A model generated the notes under the pieces. It was not told where the DNA came from, did no database searches, and was given only the letters and a program-made list of their open reading frames with translations. A stretch of DNA of 64,000 bases from Promicromonospora soli (GTDB lineage: Bacteria; Actinomycetota; Actinomycetes; Actinomycetales; Cellulomonadaceae). Where the stretch lies: NCBI RefSeq assembly GCF_014653785.1, contig NZ_BNAS01000002.1, positions 797,128-861,127 of the forward strand. The letters are read 5' to 3'. A program made the position numbers and the translations under genes. The first letter of the stretch is position 1. Every line of letters begins with the position of its first letter. Shown here piece after piece: positions 39,103 to 50,200 of the stretch.

Positions 39103-40401
39103 ATGAGCAGCTCTCGCCCGAGCGGACTCCTCACCGCGGTAGCTCTCGCAGTGGCGGCCCTGTTCGCGGGCTGCACCGGTCCGACCGCGGAGCCCGGCCC
39201 GACAGCGCTGCCCGGACCCACCCAGTCGAGCACCCAGACGAGCGAACGGCCGAGCCCGCCGCCGCCGAGCGGTTCGCCGTCCGGTTCGGCGTCGCCACCC
39301 GAGACGCCGTCCGGCGCCGTATCGCCGGGGGAAGCCACCGCTGAGCCGACGCCGTCGCCCACTCCGGAGCCCCCGCCCGGATCTCCGGACCTGTCGCTCG
39401 TGGCCGGCTGGAGCCTGCAGGAGAAGGTGGGGCAGATCGTGATCGTCGGCCTGCCTGTCGCCGGTCCGTTCCAGCCGACGTTCGACATGCTCCGGGACCA
39501 GAAGATCGGCGGTGTGTTCCTGCACGGACGCACCACGGCGGGCCGACAGCCGGTGAAGGACCTGGTGGACGCCGCCGTTGATGCCGCGGCGCGCGGCAGG
39601 GAGCCCCTCTTCGTCGCGACGGACCAGGAGGGCGGCGCGGTGCAGGTCCTGCGCGGGCCCGGCTTCAGCGACATGCCGAGCGCGCTCGACCAGGCGGAGA
39701 TGCCGGCGTCCGACCTCCGGGCGTGGTCCCGGAGATGGGGCGCCCAGCTCGCCAGGGTCGGCGTGAACCTCAACCTGGCGCCGGTGCTGGACCTCGTGCC
39801 GCAGGAGACGGCGGCGTCCAACGAGCCGATCGGGGTCTTCGGGCGGAACTACGGGTACACGGCGGAGTCCGTGATCACGCACGGCAACGCGTTCGCGCAG
39901 GGGCAGCGCGACGCGGGCGTGCAGACGTCGATCAAGCATTTCCCGGGCCTCGGACGCGTCACCGGGAACACGGACAGCACGGTCGGCGTGACCGACACGG
40001 TCACCGGCCCGGACAACCCGTCGGTGGCCGTGTTCGAGGCCGGCATCGAGTCGGGCTCCGGTCTGGTCATGATGTCGTCAGCGATCTACACGCGGATCGA
40101 TCCGGACGCCCCGGCCGTGTTCAGTCCCCGGGTGGTGGGCCTGGTGCGCGAGCTCGGGTTCGACGGCGTCATCATGTCCGACGACCTGTCCGCGACTGCG
40201 CAGGTCGAGAAGGTGCCCGCCGGAGAGCGCGCGGTCCGCGCCGTCGGCGCAGGGGTCGACCTGGTGCTCGCCTCGGCGCGGCCGTCGGTCGCCCCGGCCA
40301 TGGTGGACGCACTGATCAGGGCCGCGCGGAACGACCCCGCGTTCGCCGCGAAGGTGGACGCGGCGGCGGCCCGGGTCGTCGCGGCCAAGGCTGGTGTCTG
40401 A
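39103..40401 (+). CDS. Glycoside hydrolase family 3 lipoprotein (beta-N-acetylhexosaminidase-like)
   Basis: A 432-residue lipid-anchored enzyme. The signal peptide ends with the lipobox FAGC (about residue 24) and is followed by a 75-residue Ser/Pro/Thr linker, presumably reaching into the wall. The GH3 barrel contains QEGGAVQVLRGPGFS, KHFPGLGRVTGNTDST (about residues 276-291; the His and Lys of the NagZ-type catalytic loop) and IMSDDLS with the Asp nucleophile (about 357). The single-domain form and KHFPG loop fit bacterial NagZ, which removes N-acetylglucosamine from peptidoglycan fragments. GGAGG is very close to the ATG. Convergent with oligopeptidase B; only 9 nt separate the two stops. 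Confidence 0.9.
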   Translation: MSSSRPSGLLTAVALAVAALFAGCTGPTAEPGPTALPGPTQSSTQTSERPSPPPPSGSPSGSASPPETPSGAVSPGEATAEPTPSPTPEPPPGSPDLSLVAGWSLQEKVGQIVIVGLPVAGPFQPTFDMLRDQKIGGVFLHGRTTAGRQPVKDLVDAAVDAAARGREPLFVATDQEGGAVQVLRGPGFSDMPSALDQAEMPASDLRAWSRRWGAQLARVGVNLNLAPVLDLVPQETAASNEPIGVFGRNYGYTAESVITHGNAFAQGQRDAGVQTSIKHFPGLGRVTGNTDSTVGVTDTVTGPDNPSVAVFEAGIESGSGLVMMSSAIYTRIDPDAPAVFSPRVVGLVRELGFDGVIMSDDLSATAQVEKVPAGERAVRAVGAGVDLVLASARPSVAPAMVDALIRAARNDPAFAAKVDAAAARVVAAKAGV

Positions 40402-40410
40402 ACCTGCGGG

Positions 40411-42684
40411 TCAGCGGTCCGCGAGGCCTAGCACGTCGAGCGTCCAGGCGTGCTCGAACGCGATCTGCTCCCACGCCGAGTAGCGCCCCGAGACGCCGCC
40501 GTGACCCGCCGCCATCTCGATCTTCAGCATCGCCGGTGCGCCCGCGGCCTGCAGCCGGGCCACCCACTTCGCCGGCTCCACGTACAGGACGCGGGTGTCG
40601 TTGAAGCTCGTGGTGGCGAGGATCCGGGGGTAGTGCGATGCGTCGTCGGCAACGTTCTCGTACGGCGAGTACGAGCGCATGTACGCGTACACCTCGGGGT
40701 CGTGCAGCGGGTCGCCCCACTCGTCCCACTCGGTGACGGTCAGGGGGAGGGTCGGGTCGAGCATGGACGTCAGCGCGTCCACGAACGGCACCCCGGCCAG
40801 CACGCCCGCGAACAGCTCGGGCGCCAGGTTGGCGGCCGCGCCGACGAGCAGGCCGCCGGCACTGCTGCCGTCGGCCACGATGCGGTCCGACGCCGTCCAG
40901 CCGGTGGCGACGAGGTGCCTGCCGCAGGCCACGAAGTCGGTGAACGTGTTGCGCTTCGCGGCCAGCTTGCCCTCGTCGTACCAGGCGCGGCCCATCTCGC
41001 CGCCGCCCCGCACGTGCGCGACGGCGAAGACGACCCCGCGGTCAAGCAGGCTCAGGCGCGGCACGGAGAAGTAGGGGTCGATCGACATCTCGTACGCGCC
41101 GTACCCGTACAGGAGCAGCGGCGCGGGCTCGGCGGGAGAGCCGGAGCTTTCGGTGGTCGAGCCTCTCGAGACCCCGAACCGCACCTTGTCCTTGCGCCAG
41201 ACCAGGGAGATCGGTATGCGAGTCCCGTCCTCGGCGACGGCCCACTCCCGGCGCTGGTCGTAGTCGCTCGCGTCGTAGCCACCGAGCACCGGCTGCTGCT
41301 TGAGCAGAGTGCGCCCGCCGGAGGCGACGTCGTACAGGTAGAGGGACTGCGGCGTCACGAACGAGGTGTAGCCGACCTTCAGGTTGGGCTGCTCCCATAC
41401 GCCCACACCCGCGCCGACGGACTCCAGCGGCTGGCCGAAGGAGATCTCCTGGAAGTCCCAGGAAACGGTGGCCTCGGCCAGCGACAGCACGGCCGAGCGG
41501 GAGATCGCCTCGCGGCGGTAGTAGAGCACCAGGTAGCGCTCGCTCGAGCTCACGCCCTCCAGCCGCACGTCGGGGTCGTGCGGCACGACGACGGTCGCCG
41601 CCTGAGGGGTCACCGTCTCGCCGCGCGCGGGAACGGGGGAGGCGACGAGCTCGAAGTTCAGGGCGTCCTTGTTGTGCAGGATCAGGAGCACATCGCCGCT
41701 CGAGGGCAGCACCGCGTGCTCGACCGTGTACTCGACGCCCTCGCGGCGCGGCCACACGACGCGGAACTCGCCGGTCGGGTCATCGGACTCCAGGAGCCAT
41801 GACTCGCTGGTCACCTTGGAGCCGAGCTCGATCTGCAGGTACTTCTTCGACCGGGACAGGCCGACGCCGACCCAGTACCGCTCGTCGGGCTCCTCGAACA
41901 CGATCACGTCGTCGGACCCGGGCGTGCCGAGCCGGTGCCGCCAGACGCGCCAGGGCCGCCAGGCGTCGTCGACCGTGAGGTAGAAGATGTGCTCACCGTC
42001 GGGTGCGAACAGCGCGCCGGGCGCGGTGTCGGGCACCTCGTCCCCGAGGTCCGCACCCGTGGTCAGGTCACGGACGCGCAGGGTGTAGCGCTCGTCGCCC
42101 GCGGTGTCGGTCGCGTAGAGCAGGCGCCTGCCGTCGTCGGACACGTCGAGCGAGCCCAGCGCGAAGAAGTCGTGGCCCTCGGCCTCGATGTTCTGGTCCA
42201 GCAGCACCTGCTCGCCCGGCACCGGTTCGCCGGGCTCGAGGACGCGAGGCGTCCAGTCGTCCGGTCCGGCGGCGGGGTAGCGCGCGTGGATCGAGTACTG
42301 CTGGCCCTCGACCGTGCGGGCGTAGTACCACCAGCCGCCGTCGCGCGAGGGGACCGAGAGGTCGGTCTCGAGGGTGCGGCCCTTGATCTCGTCGAACAAC
42401 GTCTGCCGCAGCGGCGCGAGGTGCTCCTGATGGGACAGGGTCCAGGCGTTCTGCGCCTCCAGGTACGCGACGACCTCCGGGTCCTCCTTGTTGCGGAGCC
42501 ACTCGTAGTCGTCCATGACGGGATCGCCGTGGAACGTGCGCTCGGCAGGGCGGCGCACGGTAAACGGGGGCTCGGGCAGGGGAGGGACGAGCTCGGACGG
42601 TGCAGGGAGAGAGGCAGTCACGGAGTCGGTCGATCGATCGGTTGCTGGGGCTGCCGCTGGGGAAGCAATGGCGTCGTCGGGCAC
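40411..42684 (-). CDS. ptrB: Oligopeptidase B, S9A serine peptidase
   Basis: A 757-residue cytoplasmic prolyl-oligopeptidase-family enzyme, predicted to cut short peptides after Arg or Lys. The N-terminal beta-propeller (about residues 40-480) begins TFHGDPVMDDYEWLRNKEDP, typical of oligopeptidase B. The hydrolase domain has the catalytic Ser in GSSAGGLLVG (about 607), Asp in FNDTRV (about 695) and His in AAGHGGVSGRY (about 727). A short insert VSRGSTTESSGSPAEP (about 505-520) is encoded by a copy of the TCGAG palindromic repeat. The GTG start has no ribosome site but a TAGGCT -10-like sequence ends 6 nt upstream, so the message may be leaderless. Confidence 0.94.
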   Translation of the reverse strand: MPDDAIASPAAAPATDRSTDSVTASLPAPSELVPPLPEPPFTVRRPAERTFHGDPVMDDYEWLRNKEDPEVVAYLEAQNAWTLSHQEHLAPLRQTLFDEIKGRTLETDLSVPSRDGGWWYYARTVEGQQYSIHARYPAAGPDDWTPRVLEPGEPVPGEQVLLDQNIEAEGHDFFALGSLDVSDDGRRLLYATDTAGDERYTLRVRDLTTGADLGDEVPDTAPGALFAPDGEHIFYLTVDDAWRPWRVWRHRLGTPGSDDVIVFEEPDERYWVGVGLSRSKKYLQIELGSKVTSESWLLESDDPTGEFRVVWPRREGVEYTVEHAVLPSSGDVLLILHNKDALNFELVASPVPARGETVTPQAATVVVPHDPDVRLEGVSSSERYLVLYYRREAISRSAVLSLAEATVSWDFQEISFGQPLESVGAGVGVWEQPNLKVGYTSFVTPQSLYLYDVASGGRTLLKQQPVLGGYDASDYDQRREWAVAEDGTRIPISLVWRKDKVRFGVSRGSTTESSGSPAEPAPLLLYGYGAYEMSIDPYFSVPRLSLLDRGVVFAVAHVRGGGEMGRAWYDEGKLAAKRNTFTDFVACGRHLVATGWTASDRIVADGSSAGGLLVGAAANLAPELFAGVLAGVPFVDALTSMLDPTLPLTVTEWDEWGDPLHDPEVYAYMRSYSPYENVADDASHYPRILATTSFNDTRVLYVEPAKWVARLQAAGAPAMLKIEMAAGHGGVSGRYSAWEQIAFEHAWTLDVLGLADR
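41155..41173. repeat. TCGAG palindromic repeat inside the oligopeptidase B frame
   Basis: GGTCGAGCCTCTCGAGACC, one base from the GGTCGAGCCTGTCGAGACC form in the helicase gene. It encodes GVSRGSTT in a surface loop. Confidence 0.75.
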
Positions 42685-42936
42685 CGTGTCAGCCTATCCG
42701 CGCCGCCCGCTGCGTGACTTGCCCAGTGACGTCCGTTCTGCTCCGTCTCCATGGCGCTTTGTGACCTGTGTGTGACCCTCGCGTGCAAACAGTGACACAA
42801 CGCACGGCTACACTCTCGGCACACCGATGCCATAAGTTTGATGCAGGCCTGGTTAAGCAGGACTGAATCATTCCGGCGTCGCGCGGCACCGAGACCTCGG
42901 AGCACCACTCACCAGAACCGACGGAGGACCCGGCAG

Positions 42937-44361
42937 ATGACAGCCGACCGACCGAACCTCGCGACAGCCGCGCGGAGGCTGCTCGCCACGCTCGCGGCAG
43001 TGGCCATACCGGCCATGATCGTCGCGACGCCCGCCATGGCAGCCTCTGCGCCTGACGCCGAGTGCACACCTGACGCCTCGACCGCCTGTGTCGTGGCGAT
43101 CGTCCTGGACGGACAGAGCAACCCCGTCCCCGACGTCGGCGTGAACATCTCGGGCGCGGATTTCGACGTAGACGTGACCACCACCAAGGAGGGCCCGGCG
43201 TCCGTGGAGGTGCCACACGTCGGCTCCTACACGATCACCCTCGACGAGGCGACCGTCCCGGACGGGCTCTTCCCAGACGCCACCGAACGCGTGGTCACCG
43301 CGCAGAACGGCATCGCGGCGCGTTCCGCGTTCCGGCTGACCACCACGCCCCCCGAGGGCGCCGAACCCACCGCGACACCGACCGACGGCCAGCCGACGGA
43401 CGCGGCGACCGACGGCACCGTGCCCGCTGACGAAGGCCTCGGCGGCGCCGACACCACCAGGGGGTCGGGTCCGTCCTTCGGCCAGATCTGGCAGCAGTTC
43501 GGCTCCGGCATCCGCTTCGGCCTGCTGCTCGCCCTTGCCTCGGTGGGCATCAGCCTCATCTACGGCACGACCGGCCTGTCGAGCTTCTCGCACGGCGAGC
43601 AGGTGACGCTCGGCGCCATGTTCGGCTTCATCGGCATCCAGTGGATGGGCCTTCCGGTCTGGCTCACCCTGATCCTTGTGATGGTGGTCTGCGCCGCCAC
43701 GGGCTGGTTGCAGGACGCCGCCATCTGGGCTCCACTGCGCAGGCGCGGCACCCCGGTCACCCAGATGATGATCGTGACCATCGGCCTGTCGCTCGCGCTG
43801 CAGTACATCATCCAGATGGTGATCGGCGGCCGGTCGCTCCGTGTCCTGCCGCAGAACCCCCGGCCCCTCGAGATCGCGGGCATCACCCTGAGCACCGCGT
43901 CGTGGCTCTCGATGGGGGCCGCCATCGTGGTGATCGGGTTCATCGCCTGGTTCCTCACCCGCACCCGGATCGGCCGCGCCACGCGCGCCGTGTCGGACAA
44001 CACGGCGCTCGCGGCGGCCACGGGAATCAACCCCGACCTCATCGTCCGCATCGTGTGGATCATGTCCGCGGGCTTCGCGGGCCTGGCCGGCATGCTCCTG
44101 GCGATCTCGTTCGGCTCGTTCAACTGGTCGCTCGGCATGCTCCTGCTGCTCCTGATGTTCGCCGCCGTCACCCTCGGCGGACTGGGCACTGCGTTCGGCG
44201 CCCTGCTGGGATCTCTCGTGATCGGCCTCGTCGTCGAGATGTCCACACTCATCCCCGGAATGCCGAGCGACCTCCGGTACGCGTCGGCACTCGTGATCCT
44301 CATCCTCGTGCTGCTGGTACGGCCTCAGGGCCTGCTCGGCCGCGCCGAGCGGATCGGCTGA
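42937..44361 (+). CDS. livH: Branched-chain amino-acid ABC permease (LivH-like) with exported N-terminal domain
   Basis: A 474-residue fusion. Residues 1-36 are a signal peptide (LLATLAAVAIPAMIVATPAM), then comes an exported Ig/carboxypeptidase-regulatory-like domain (about 37-130, ACVVAIVLDGQSNPVPDVGV...GSYTITLDEATVP). A Thr/Pro/Glu linker leads to a complete LivH permease (about 180-474) of eight spans with ASVGISLIYGTTGLSSFSHG, RTRIGRATRAVSDN and the ATPase-contact loop TGINPDLIVRIVW. The usual LivH is about 290 residues, so the N-terminal part is extra and may shape receptor docking. GGAGG precedes ATG 42937. First gene of livHMGF; no receptor gene in the operon. Confidence 0.92.
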   Translation: MTADRPNLATAARRLLATLAAVAIPAMIVATPAMAASAPDAECTPDASTACVVAIVLDGQSNPVPDVGVNISGADFDVDVTTTKEGPASVEVPHVGSYTITLDEATVPDGLFPDATERVVTAQNGIAARSAFRLTTTPPEGAEPTATPTDGQPTDAATDGTVPADEGLGGADTTRGSGPSFGQIWQQFGSGIRFGLLLALASVGISLIYGTTGLSSFSHGEQVTLGAMFGFIGIQWMGLPVWLTLILVMVVCAATGWLQDAAIWAPLRRRGTPVTQMMIVTIGLSLALQYIIQMVIGGRSLRVLPQNPRPLEIAGITLSTASWLSMGAAIVVIGFIAWFLTRTRIGRATRAVSDNTALAAATGINPDLIVRIVWIMSAGFAGLAGMLLAISFGSFNWSLGMLLLLLMFAAVTLGGLGTAFGALLGSLVIGLVVEMSTLIPGMPSDLRYASALVILILVLLVRPQGLLGRAERIG

Positions 44362-44374
44362 AAGGAGAACCATC

Positions 44375-45364
44375 ATGGAACTGAGCCGCATCCTCACCCA
44401 GGCGCTCGCCGAGCTCATCGCTCCGACCACGGCAGCCATCGCGCTGGCCGCAATCGGCCTCAACCTGCACTTCGGGTTCACCGGCCTCCTCAACATGGGG
44501 CAGGCAGGCTTCATGCTGCTGGGCGCCTACGGCTTCGGCATCGCCACGATGTCCGGCGCGCCGTTCTGGCTCGCTCTGGTCGTCGCGCTCGCCTCTGGCG
44601 CGCTGTTCGCTCTCATCCTCGGTATACCGACGCTGCAGCTGCGTGGCGACTACCTGGCGATCGTGACCATCTCGGCCGCGGAGATCATCCGAATGCTCGG
44701 CCGTGCCACCGTCTTCCAGGAATGGACCGGCGGCGCGGCAGGCCTCACGGGCAGCTCCTTCAAGGCGACGTTCCAGGAGCTGTCGATCCTGCCGGCGGCC
44801 CCGGAGCGCGGCGCGTTCGGGCCGCTCGAATACGTGTTCACGGGCTCCGACTCGTGGTGGACCCGTCTGTTCGCCTGGGCCGCCGTGCTCGTCGCGGTCC
44901 TCTTCGTCTGGCTCCTGACGCGCAGCCCGTGGGGCCGCGTGCTCAAGGGCATCCGTGAGGACGAGGACGCCGTCCGCGCCCTCGGCAAGAACGTCTTCTC
45001 CTACAAGATGCAGGCGCTGGTGCTGGGCGGCATGCTCGGGTCGCTCGGCGGCGTGCTGTATGTGCTGCCCCGGTCTGTGGCACCCGACTCGATGGGCCGC
45101 TCGCTGACGTTCTTCGTGTGGACCGTGCTGCTGCTCGGTGGCGCCGCCACCCTGTGGGGCCCGGTGCTCGGGTCCATGCTCTTCTTCGCCGTCTACATGC
45201 TGCTCCGCGCAGGCATGCGCGAGGGATTGGAAGGCGTGGTTTCGAGCACGATGGTCGAGCAGATCGGCGGGATGCTTGTTGGCGTGACGCTCATGCTTCT
45301 CGTCATCTTCCGTCCACAAGGAATACTGGGGAACAAGAAGGAGCTCGCCTTCGATGTCCGATGA
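44375..45364 (+). CDS. livM: Branched-chain amino-acid ABC permease (LivM-like)
   Basis: A 329-residue permease, second membrane subunit. About nine spans with the typical GLNLHFGFTGLLNMGQAGFMLLGAY, TLQLRGDYLAIVTISAAEII and the EAA-like RSPWGRVLKGIREDEDAVRALGKN loop that meets LivG. A large extracellular loop TVFQEWTGGAAGLTGSSFKA follows the third helix. AAAGGAG is 6 nt before the ATG. The last 11 nt overlap the start of livG, so the four genes form one operon. Confidence 0.94.
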   Translation: MELSRILTQALAELIAPTTAAIALAAIGLNLHFGFTGLLNMGQAGFMLLGAYGFGIATMSGAPFWLALVVALASGALFALILGIPTLQLRGDYLAIVTISAAEIIRMLGRATVFQEWTGGAAGLTGSSFKATFQELSILPAAPERGAFGPLEYVFTGSDSWWTRLFAWAAVLVAVLFVWLLTRSPWGRVLKGIREDEDAVRALGKNVFSYKMQALVLGGMLGSLGGVLYVLPRSVAPDSMGRSLTFFVWTVLLLGGAATLWGPVLGSMLFFAVYMLLRAGMREGLEGVVSSTMVEQIGGMLVGVTLMLLVIFRPQGILGNKKELAFDVR

Positions 45365-46339
45365 GACGCAGAACAAAGGCACTGAGGTGACCGAGCCCGA
45401 GACCACGGTCGAGGCGCTCGACACAGTCGAGCGCAGCGACTCCGTGGCTGCCAAGGTGGCGGAGCATGTGCTGGCCAAGGTCGAGCCGACGGTCGGCGTG
45501 AGCAAGCCGGACACGATCATGGTCGTCGACGACGTGGTGCGGCGGTTCGGCGGTATGACCGCCGTCGACGTCGGGCACCTGGAGGTCCAGCGCGGCGTGA
45601 TCACGGCCCTCATCGGCCCCAACGGTGCCGGCAAGACGACGTTCTTCAACCTGCTCACCGGGTTCGACAAGCCCAACCAGGGCTCATGGTCGTTCGAGGG
45701 CAGGTCGCTCCACGGGATGAGCGCCACCAAGGTGGCGCGCAACGGCATGGTCCGCACGTTCCAGCTCACCAAGGCCCTCTCGCGCCTCACCGTGCTGCAG
45801 AACATGCTGCTCGCCGCCATGGACAACCCGGGCGAGAACCTGTTCGGCTCCCTGGTGAGGCCCCTGTGGGCGGGCACCGAGAAGCGGAACACCGAGAAGG
45901 CGCTCGAGATCCTCGCGCGGTTCAAGCTCGACACCAAGAAGGACGACTACGCGGGCTCCCTGTCCGGCGGTCAGCGCAAGCTCCTGGAGATGGCGCGGGC
46001 CCTCATGACGGACCCGACCATGATCATGCTCGACGAGCCGATGGCCGGCGTGAACCCCGCCCTGGTCCAGTCGCTGCTGCACCACATCCAGGCGCTGCGC
46101 GACGACGGCATGACCGTGCTGTTCGTGGAGCACGACATGCACGCGGTCCGGCACATCTCCGACTGGGTGGTGGTCATGGCCGAGGGCAAGATCGTGGCCG
46201 AGGGCCCGCCCAAGTCCGTCATGCAGGACCAGGCAGTGATCGACGCCTACCTCGGCGCCCACCACGACACCGACCTGGGGGACGACTCGCTGCTCGACCC
46301 CGCGGTGCTGGCCCGGCTCGAGGCCGAGGAGGACAAGCG

Positions 46340-46343
<4 letters not shown>
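45354..46343 (+). CDS. livG: Branched-chain amino-acid ABC ATP-binding protein (LivG-like)
   Basis: A 329-residue ATPase. Walker A GPNGAGKTTFFNLLTG (about residues 86-101), GMVRTFQLTKALSRLTV in the Q-loop region, signature LSGGQRKLLEMARALM and Walker B IMLDEPMAGVNPALV are intact, and VEHDMHAV carries the H-loop. The first 50 residues are an unusual acidic, Thr/Val-rich extension (EVTEPETTVEALDTVERSDS) ahead of the normal start, and the C-terminus has about 30 extra acidic residues; most LivG proteins are about 255 long. It overlaps livM by 11 nt and livF by ATGA. Confidence 0.94.
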
Positions 46344-47104
<761 letters not shown>

Positions 47105-47110
47105 TCCCGC

Positions 47111-47214
47111 CGAAGTAGAACTGTGGCGAGATAGAACTGTGGCGAGATAGAACTCTGGCGCAACCCCTGGTCAGGGGTTGCGCCAGAGTTCTATCTCGCC
47201 ACAGTTCTATCTCG
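47111..47214. repeat. CGAGATAGAAC repeat, locus C (43-bp perfect palindrome)
   Basis: Plus units at 47111, 47127 and 47143; inverted units at 47183 and 47199. Arms 47127-47169 and 47172-47214 are perfect complements over 43 bp with a 2-nt loop, including a non-repeat centre CGCAACCCCTG. The three plus units put TAG at 47116, 47132 and 47148, one in each frame. It lies between convergent livF and the GH59 gene. Confidence 0.95.
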
Positions 47215-47226
47215 GCAGGGGGCTCG

Positions 47227-50200
47227 TCAGGCCTGGCCGTCGTCCGCCACGGCGAGCCAGCTCAGCGCAGGGGCCTCCGTGCCGCCGTCGTTCGAGACGG
47301 TGTAGGTGACCACTGCCGCGTCGGGCAGCGTGAACGTCCCCGAGACCACCGCCGACTGCCCCATGCTCCCGTTCGGGAAGGCCGCGGAGCCGACCGGCAC
47401 GGTAGTGACCGTCCCGTCCGCCGCCCCGGTCCACGAGACCGACGTAGCCATACGACGTGACCGCCCCGAGCCCGGGTTCCACCACTCGGTGTGCCCGGAC
47501 GACACCGTGTACGTGCCGGCGGGCAGCGTGAGCCGGTACTGCAGCGGTGTGCCCGTCCCGGCGGTGTACCAGCCGGTCTCACGCATCTTGTCGTACGGGT
47601 TCGTGTTGAGCAGCCCCTTCGCGCTGTACGACGCCGCCCGGCCCCAGCCGCGCTCGGCCGACCACGCGGCGTCCGCCTCGCGATTGAGCAACGGCCGGTC
47701 CTCAGCGTCGGCCCAGGCCCGCACGGCGGGGTACGCGACGGCGTTCGGAGCAGCCGGCGCGTTGGCGTCGATGAAGTACCGGAGCCCCTCGGGCACCACC
47801 TCGACGTATAGCGAGATCCGCAACGACGGGTCCTTGACGAAGGTCCCGTCGACCCGGACGAGGGCGTACGGGGTGTCGAGCGCACCCTCCGGCACGAACC
47901 ACGACACCTCGGCGTCGATCGTGGTCCCGGCCGCCGAGACGGCCCGGACGGTCCGAGGCAGGTCGGCAGCCTGCCCGACGGCGGTCGCCGCCCGGGCCGG
48001 TGCCTCGACCACCTTCACCGGACGCTCGGCCGCGTCGCCGAGCCGCACCTTGGCGCCGCCGGTCAGCACGTCGACGCCGTCGAGCGTGAACGTCCCGCTC
48101 GCCACCCGCACGGTGACGGTGTGCTCGCGCTGCTCCAGGCCACGGAGCCAGTACGACGTCTGTCGCGTGCCCACGGTGCCCACCTGTTCCGTGCGAGGCG
48201 TGCCGCCGTCGATCGTCACCTCGAGCGTCGCAGCACCCGTGGCGCCGAACAGGTTCAGCCCGGTACCGGTGAAGTCGACGTTCACGGACTGGCCGGTGCG
48301 CAGCACGTGCTGGGTCCGGTTGAAGTGCGCGAAGCCGGCCTGCGCGAAGGTGAACCCGTCCGGGTAGGCCAGGCGCGCGTCGGAGTCGTCGATCTTCTCG
48401 GACGCCCAGGCGTACCCCTTGACCGGAGTCACCGCGAGGTTGTCGTACCGGGTGTTGTAGAACCCGCTGGCCAGTGCGATGCGCCCGGAGAGCACCGGGT
48501 TGGCAGACGGGTCGACGTGCTGCACCAGCCGCGCGCCGTCCAGGTTTGCCGTGATGACGTTCTCCCGGGCCTCGACGGCCAGGGTGTGCCACGCGCCGCC
48601 GTCGAACTCCGCCACCGTGCCGGAGGCCACGACCGCGTCGAGCTTGCGCAGCTGCCACCGCCCGTCCTCGTGCACGCGCACGGTGTAGGTGGCCTGGTCG
48701 CCGCCGCGCGCGTACGTCTGGCGCACGCCCAGCCCGGCGAAGTTCTCGAGCGTGCCGTCCCGGTCCACCGCGTCGAGCTGGAAGTCCACCATGGCGGTGT
48801 AGTCGGCCCAGCGGTGGTCGCCGAGCACCGTGGACGGTGCCGCCGTCTGGAGCACGTCCTGCCGGCCGTTGCCCCACACGTTCCAGGTGAAGCCGCGGTT
48901 CTGGCCGTGGATCTGCTGCTGCAGCACGTTGCGGTGCGCCGCGTCGTCGGATCCGACCACCTCGAACGCGCCGTCCTGGTCGGCCGTGTACCTCGGGGTG
49001 CCGCCCCGCCGCTCCAGGTACGTCATCTCCCGCCCGCCGACGGTGGTCACCGGGTAGTCGTCGTACTCGAAGTTGTCCCGGTACGGCAGCTCGAGGATCG
49101 TGTCCTCGGCGTCGGGCGCGAAGTCGCCCGGTGCGTACTCCGCCGTCGTGCCGTGCACGCCGTCCTCGAGCGTCGACAGCGTGACGATCGAGTACGCGGG
49201 CACCTTCACTCGGTACACGTCGTGCTCGACGCCGCCGATCGTCTCCGAACGGACCGGCGCGTAGTAGCCGGTCTTCTGGAAGTAGTTGGCGTCGTACGCC
49301 TGGTCGGCGTCCGGGCCGCGCGTCTCCCACGCGTAGAGCGGCCGTCCCGCCGCGCCCAGGTCCGCCACCTTGACCTCGAAGTACCGGTCCGTGCGGGTGT
49401 TGTTGGCGTGCACCTGCGACCACTGCTCGTCGGCGTCGCTCTCGGCGCTCGCGGGCGTGCGGGCGGTGAGGACCGTGCGCGTCGACGTGTCGACGTTCGT
49501 GCCGCCGTCGCCCTTGGTGCCGTCGCCGCCGGTAGCTCCCTCGACGTACTCCCAGCCGTCCTCGACGAACTGGTGGAAGTGCCGCACCGCGACGAGGCCG
49601 ACGTCGCCCTCCCAGTAGCCGGACCACGGGTCGGAGGCCCGGATCAGGTGCTTGGGGGAGTACTGCGTGCCCTCGTACATGGCGCTGACGGCGGGCTGGA
49701 ACAGGAACGTCGTCATGTGCGCCGGGTCGCTGCCCGCGCCGCTCCAGCGGTAGGCGTTGATGAACCGGTCGGCGATGTCGGCGGCGGAGACGGTGCCGCC
49801 CACGCCGCCGCGGCCCGGGTCGGCCGCGATCCGGTACTGCGGGTCGATCATCGGGGCCACGCCCTCGGAGTACAGGATCTCCTTGCCGAACTCCTTGTTG
49901 AGCCGCGTGACGTTCGGGCCGCCCACGATGTCGTAGTGATAGCCGAGGGCGTCCACCTGTTCGAGCGCGGCCGGGTCGGCAAGGATGCGGGCGGCGATCG
50001 CGTCGCCCTCCCGGTAGGAGTCCAGGGCGACGATCTTGATCTTCGAGTAGTCGTAGCGGGCGCCCGGCGCCGCGGCGTCGCGCTCGAGCCACTGCGCGAA
50101 CTGGACCGTCCAAGCGAGCTCGGACGCCTGGTAGGTCGCGCCGCGCACCTCGTTCTGCGACGGGCTCATCCAGTCGAACTCGACGCCGAACGTGTCGTAG

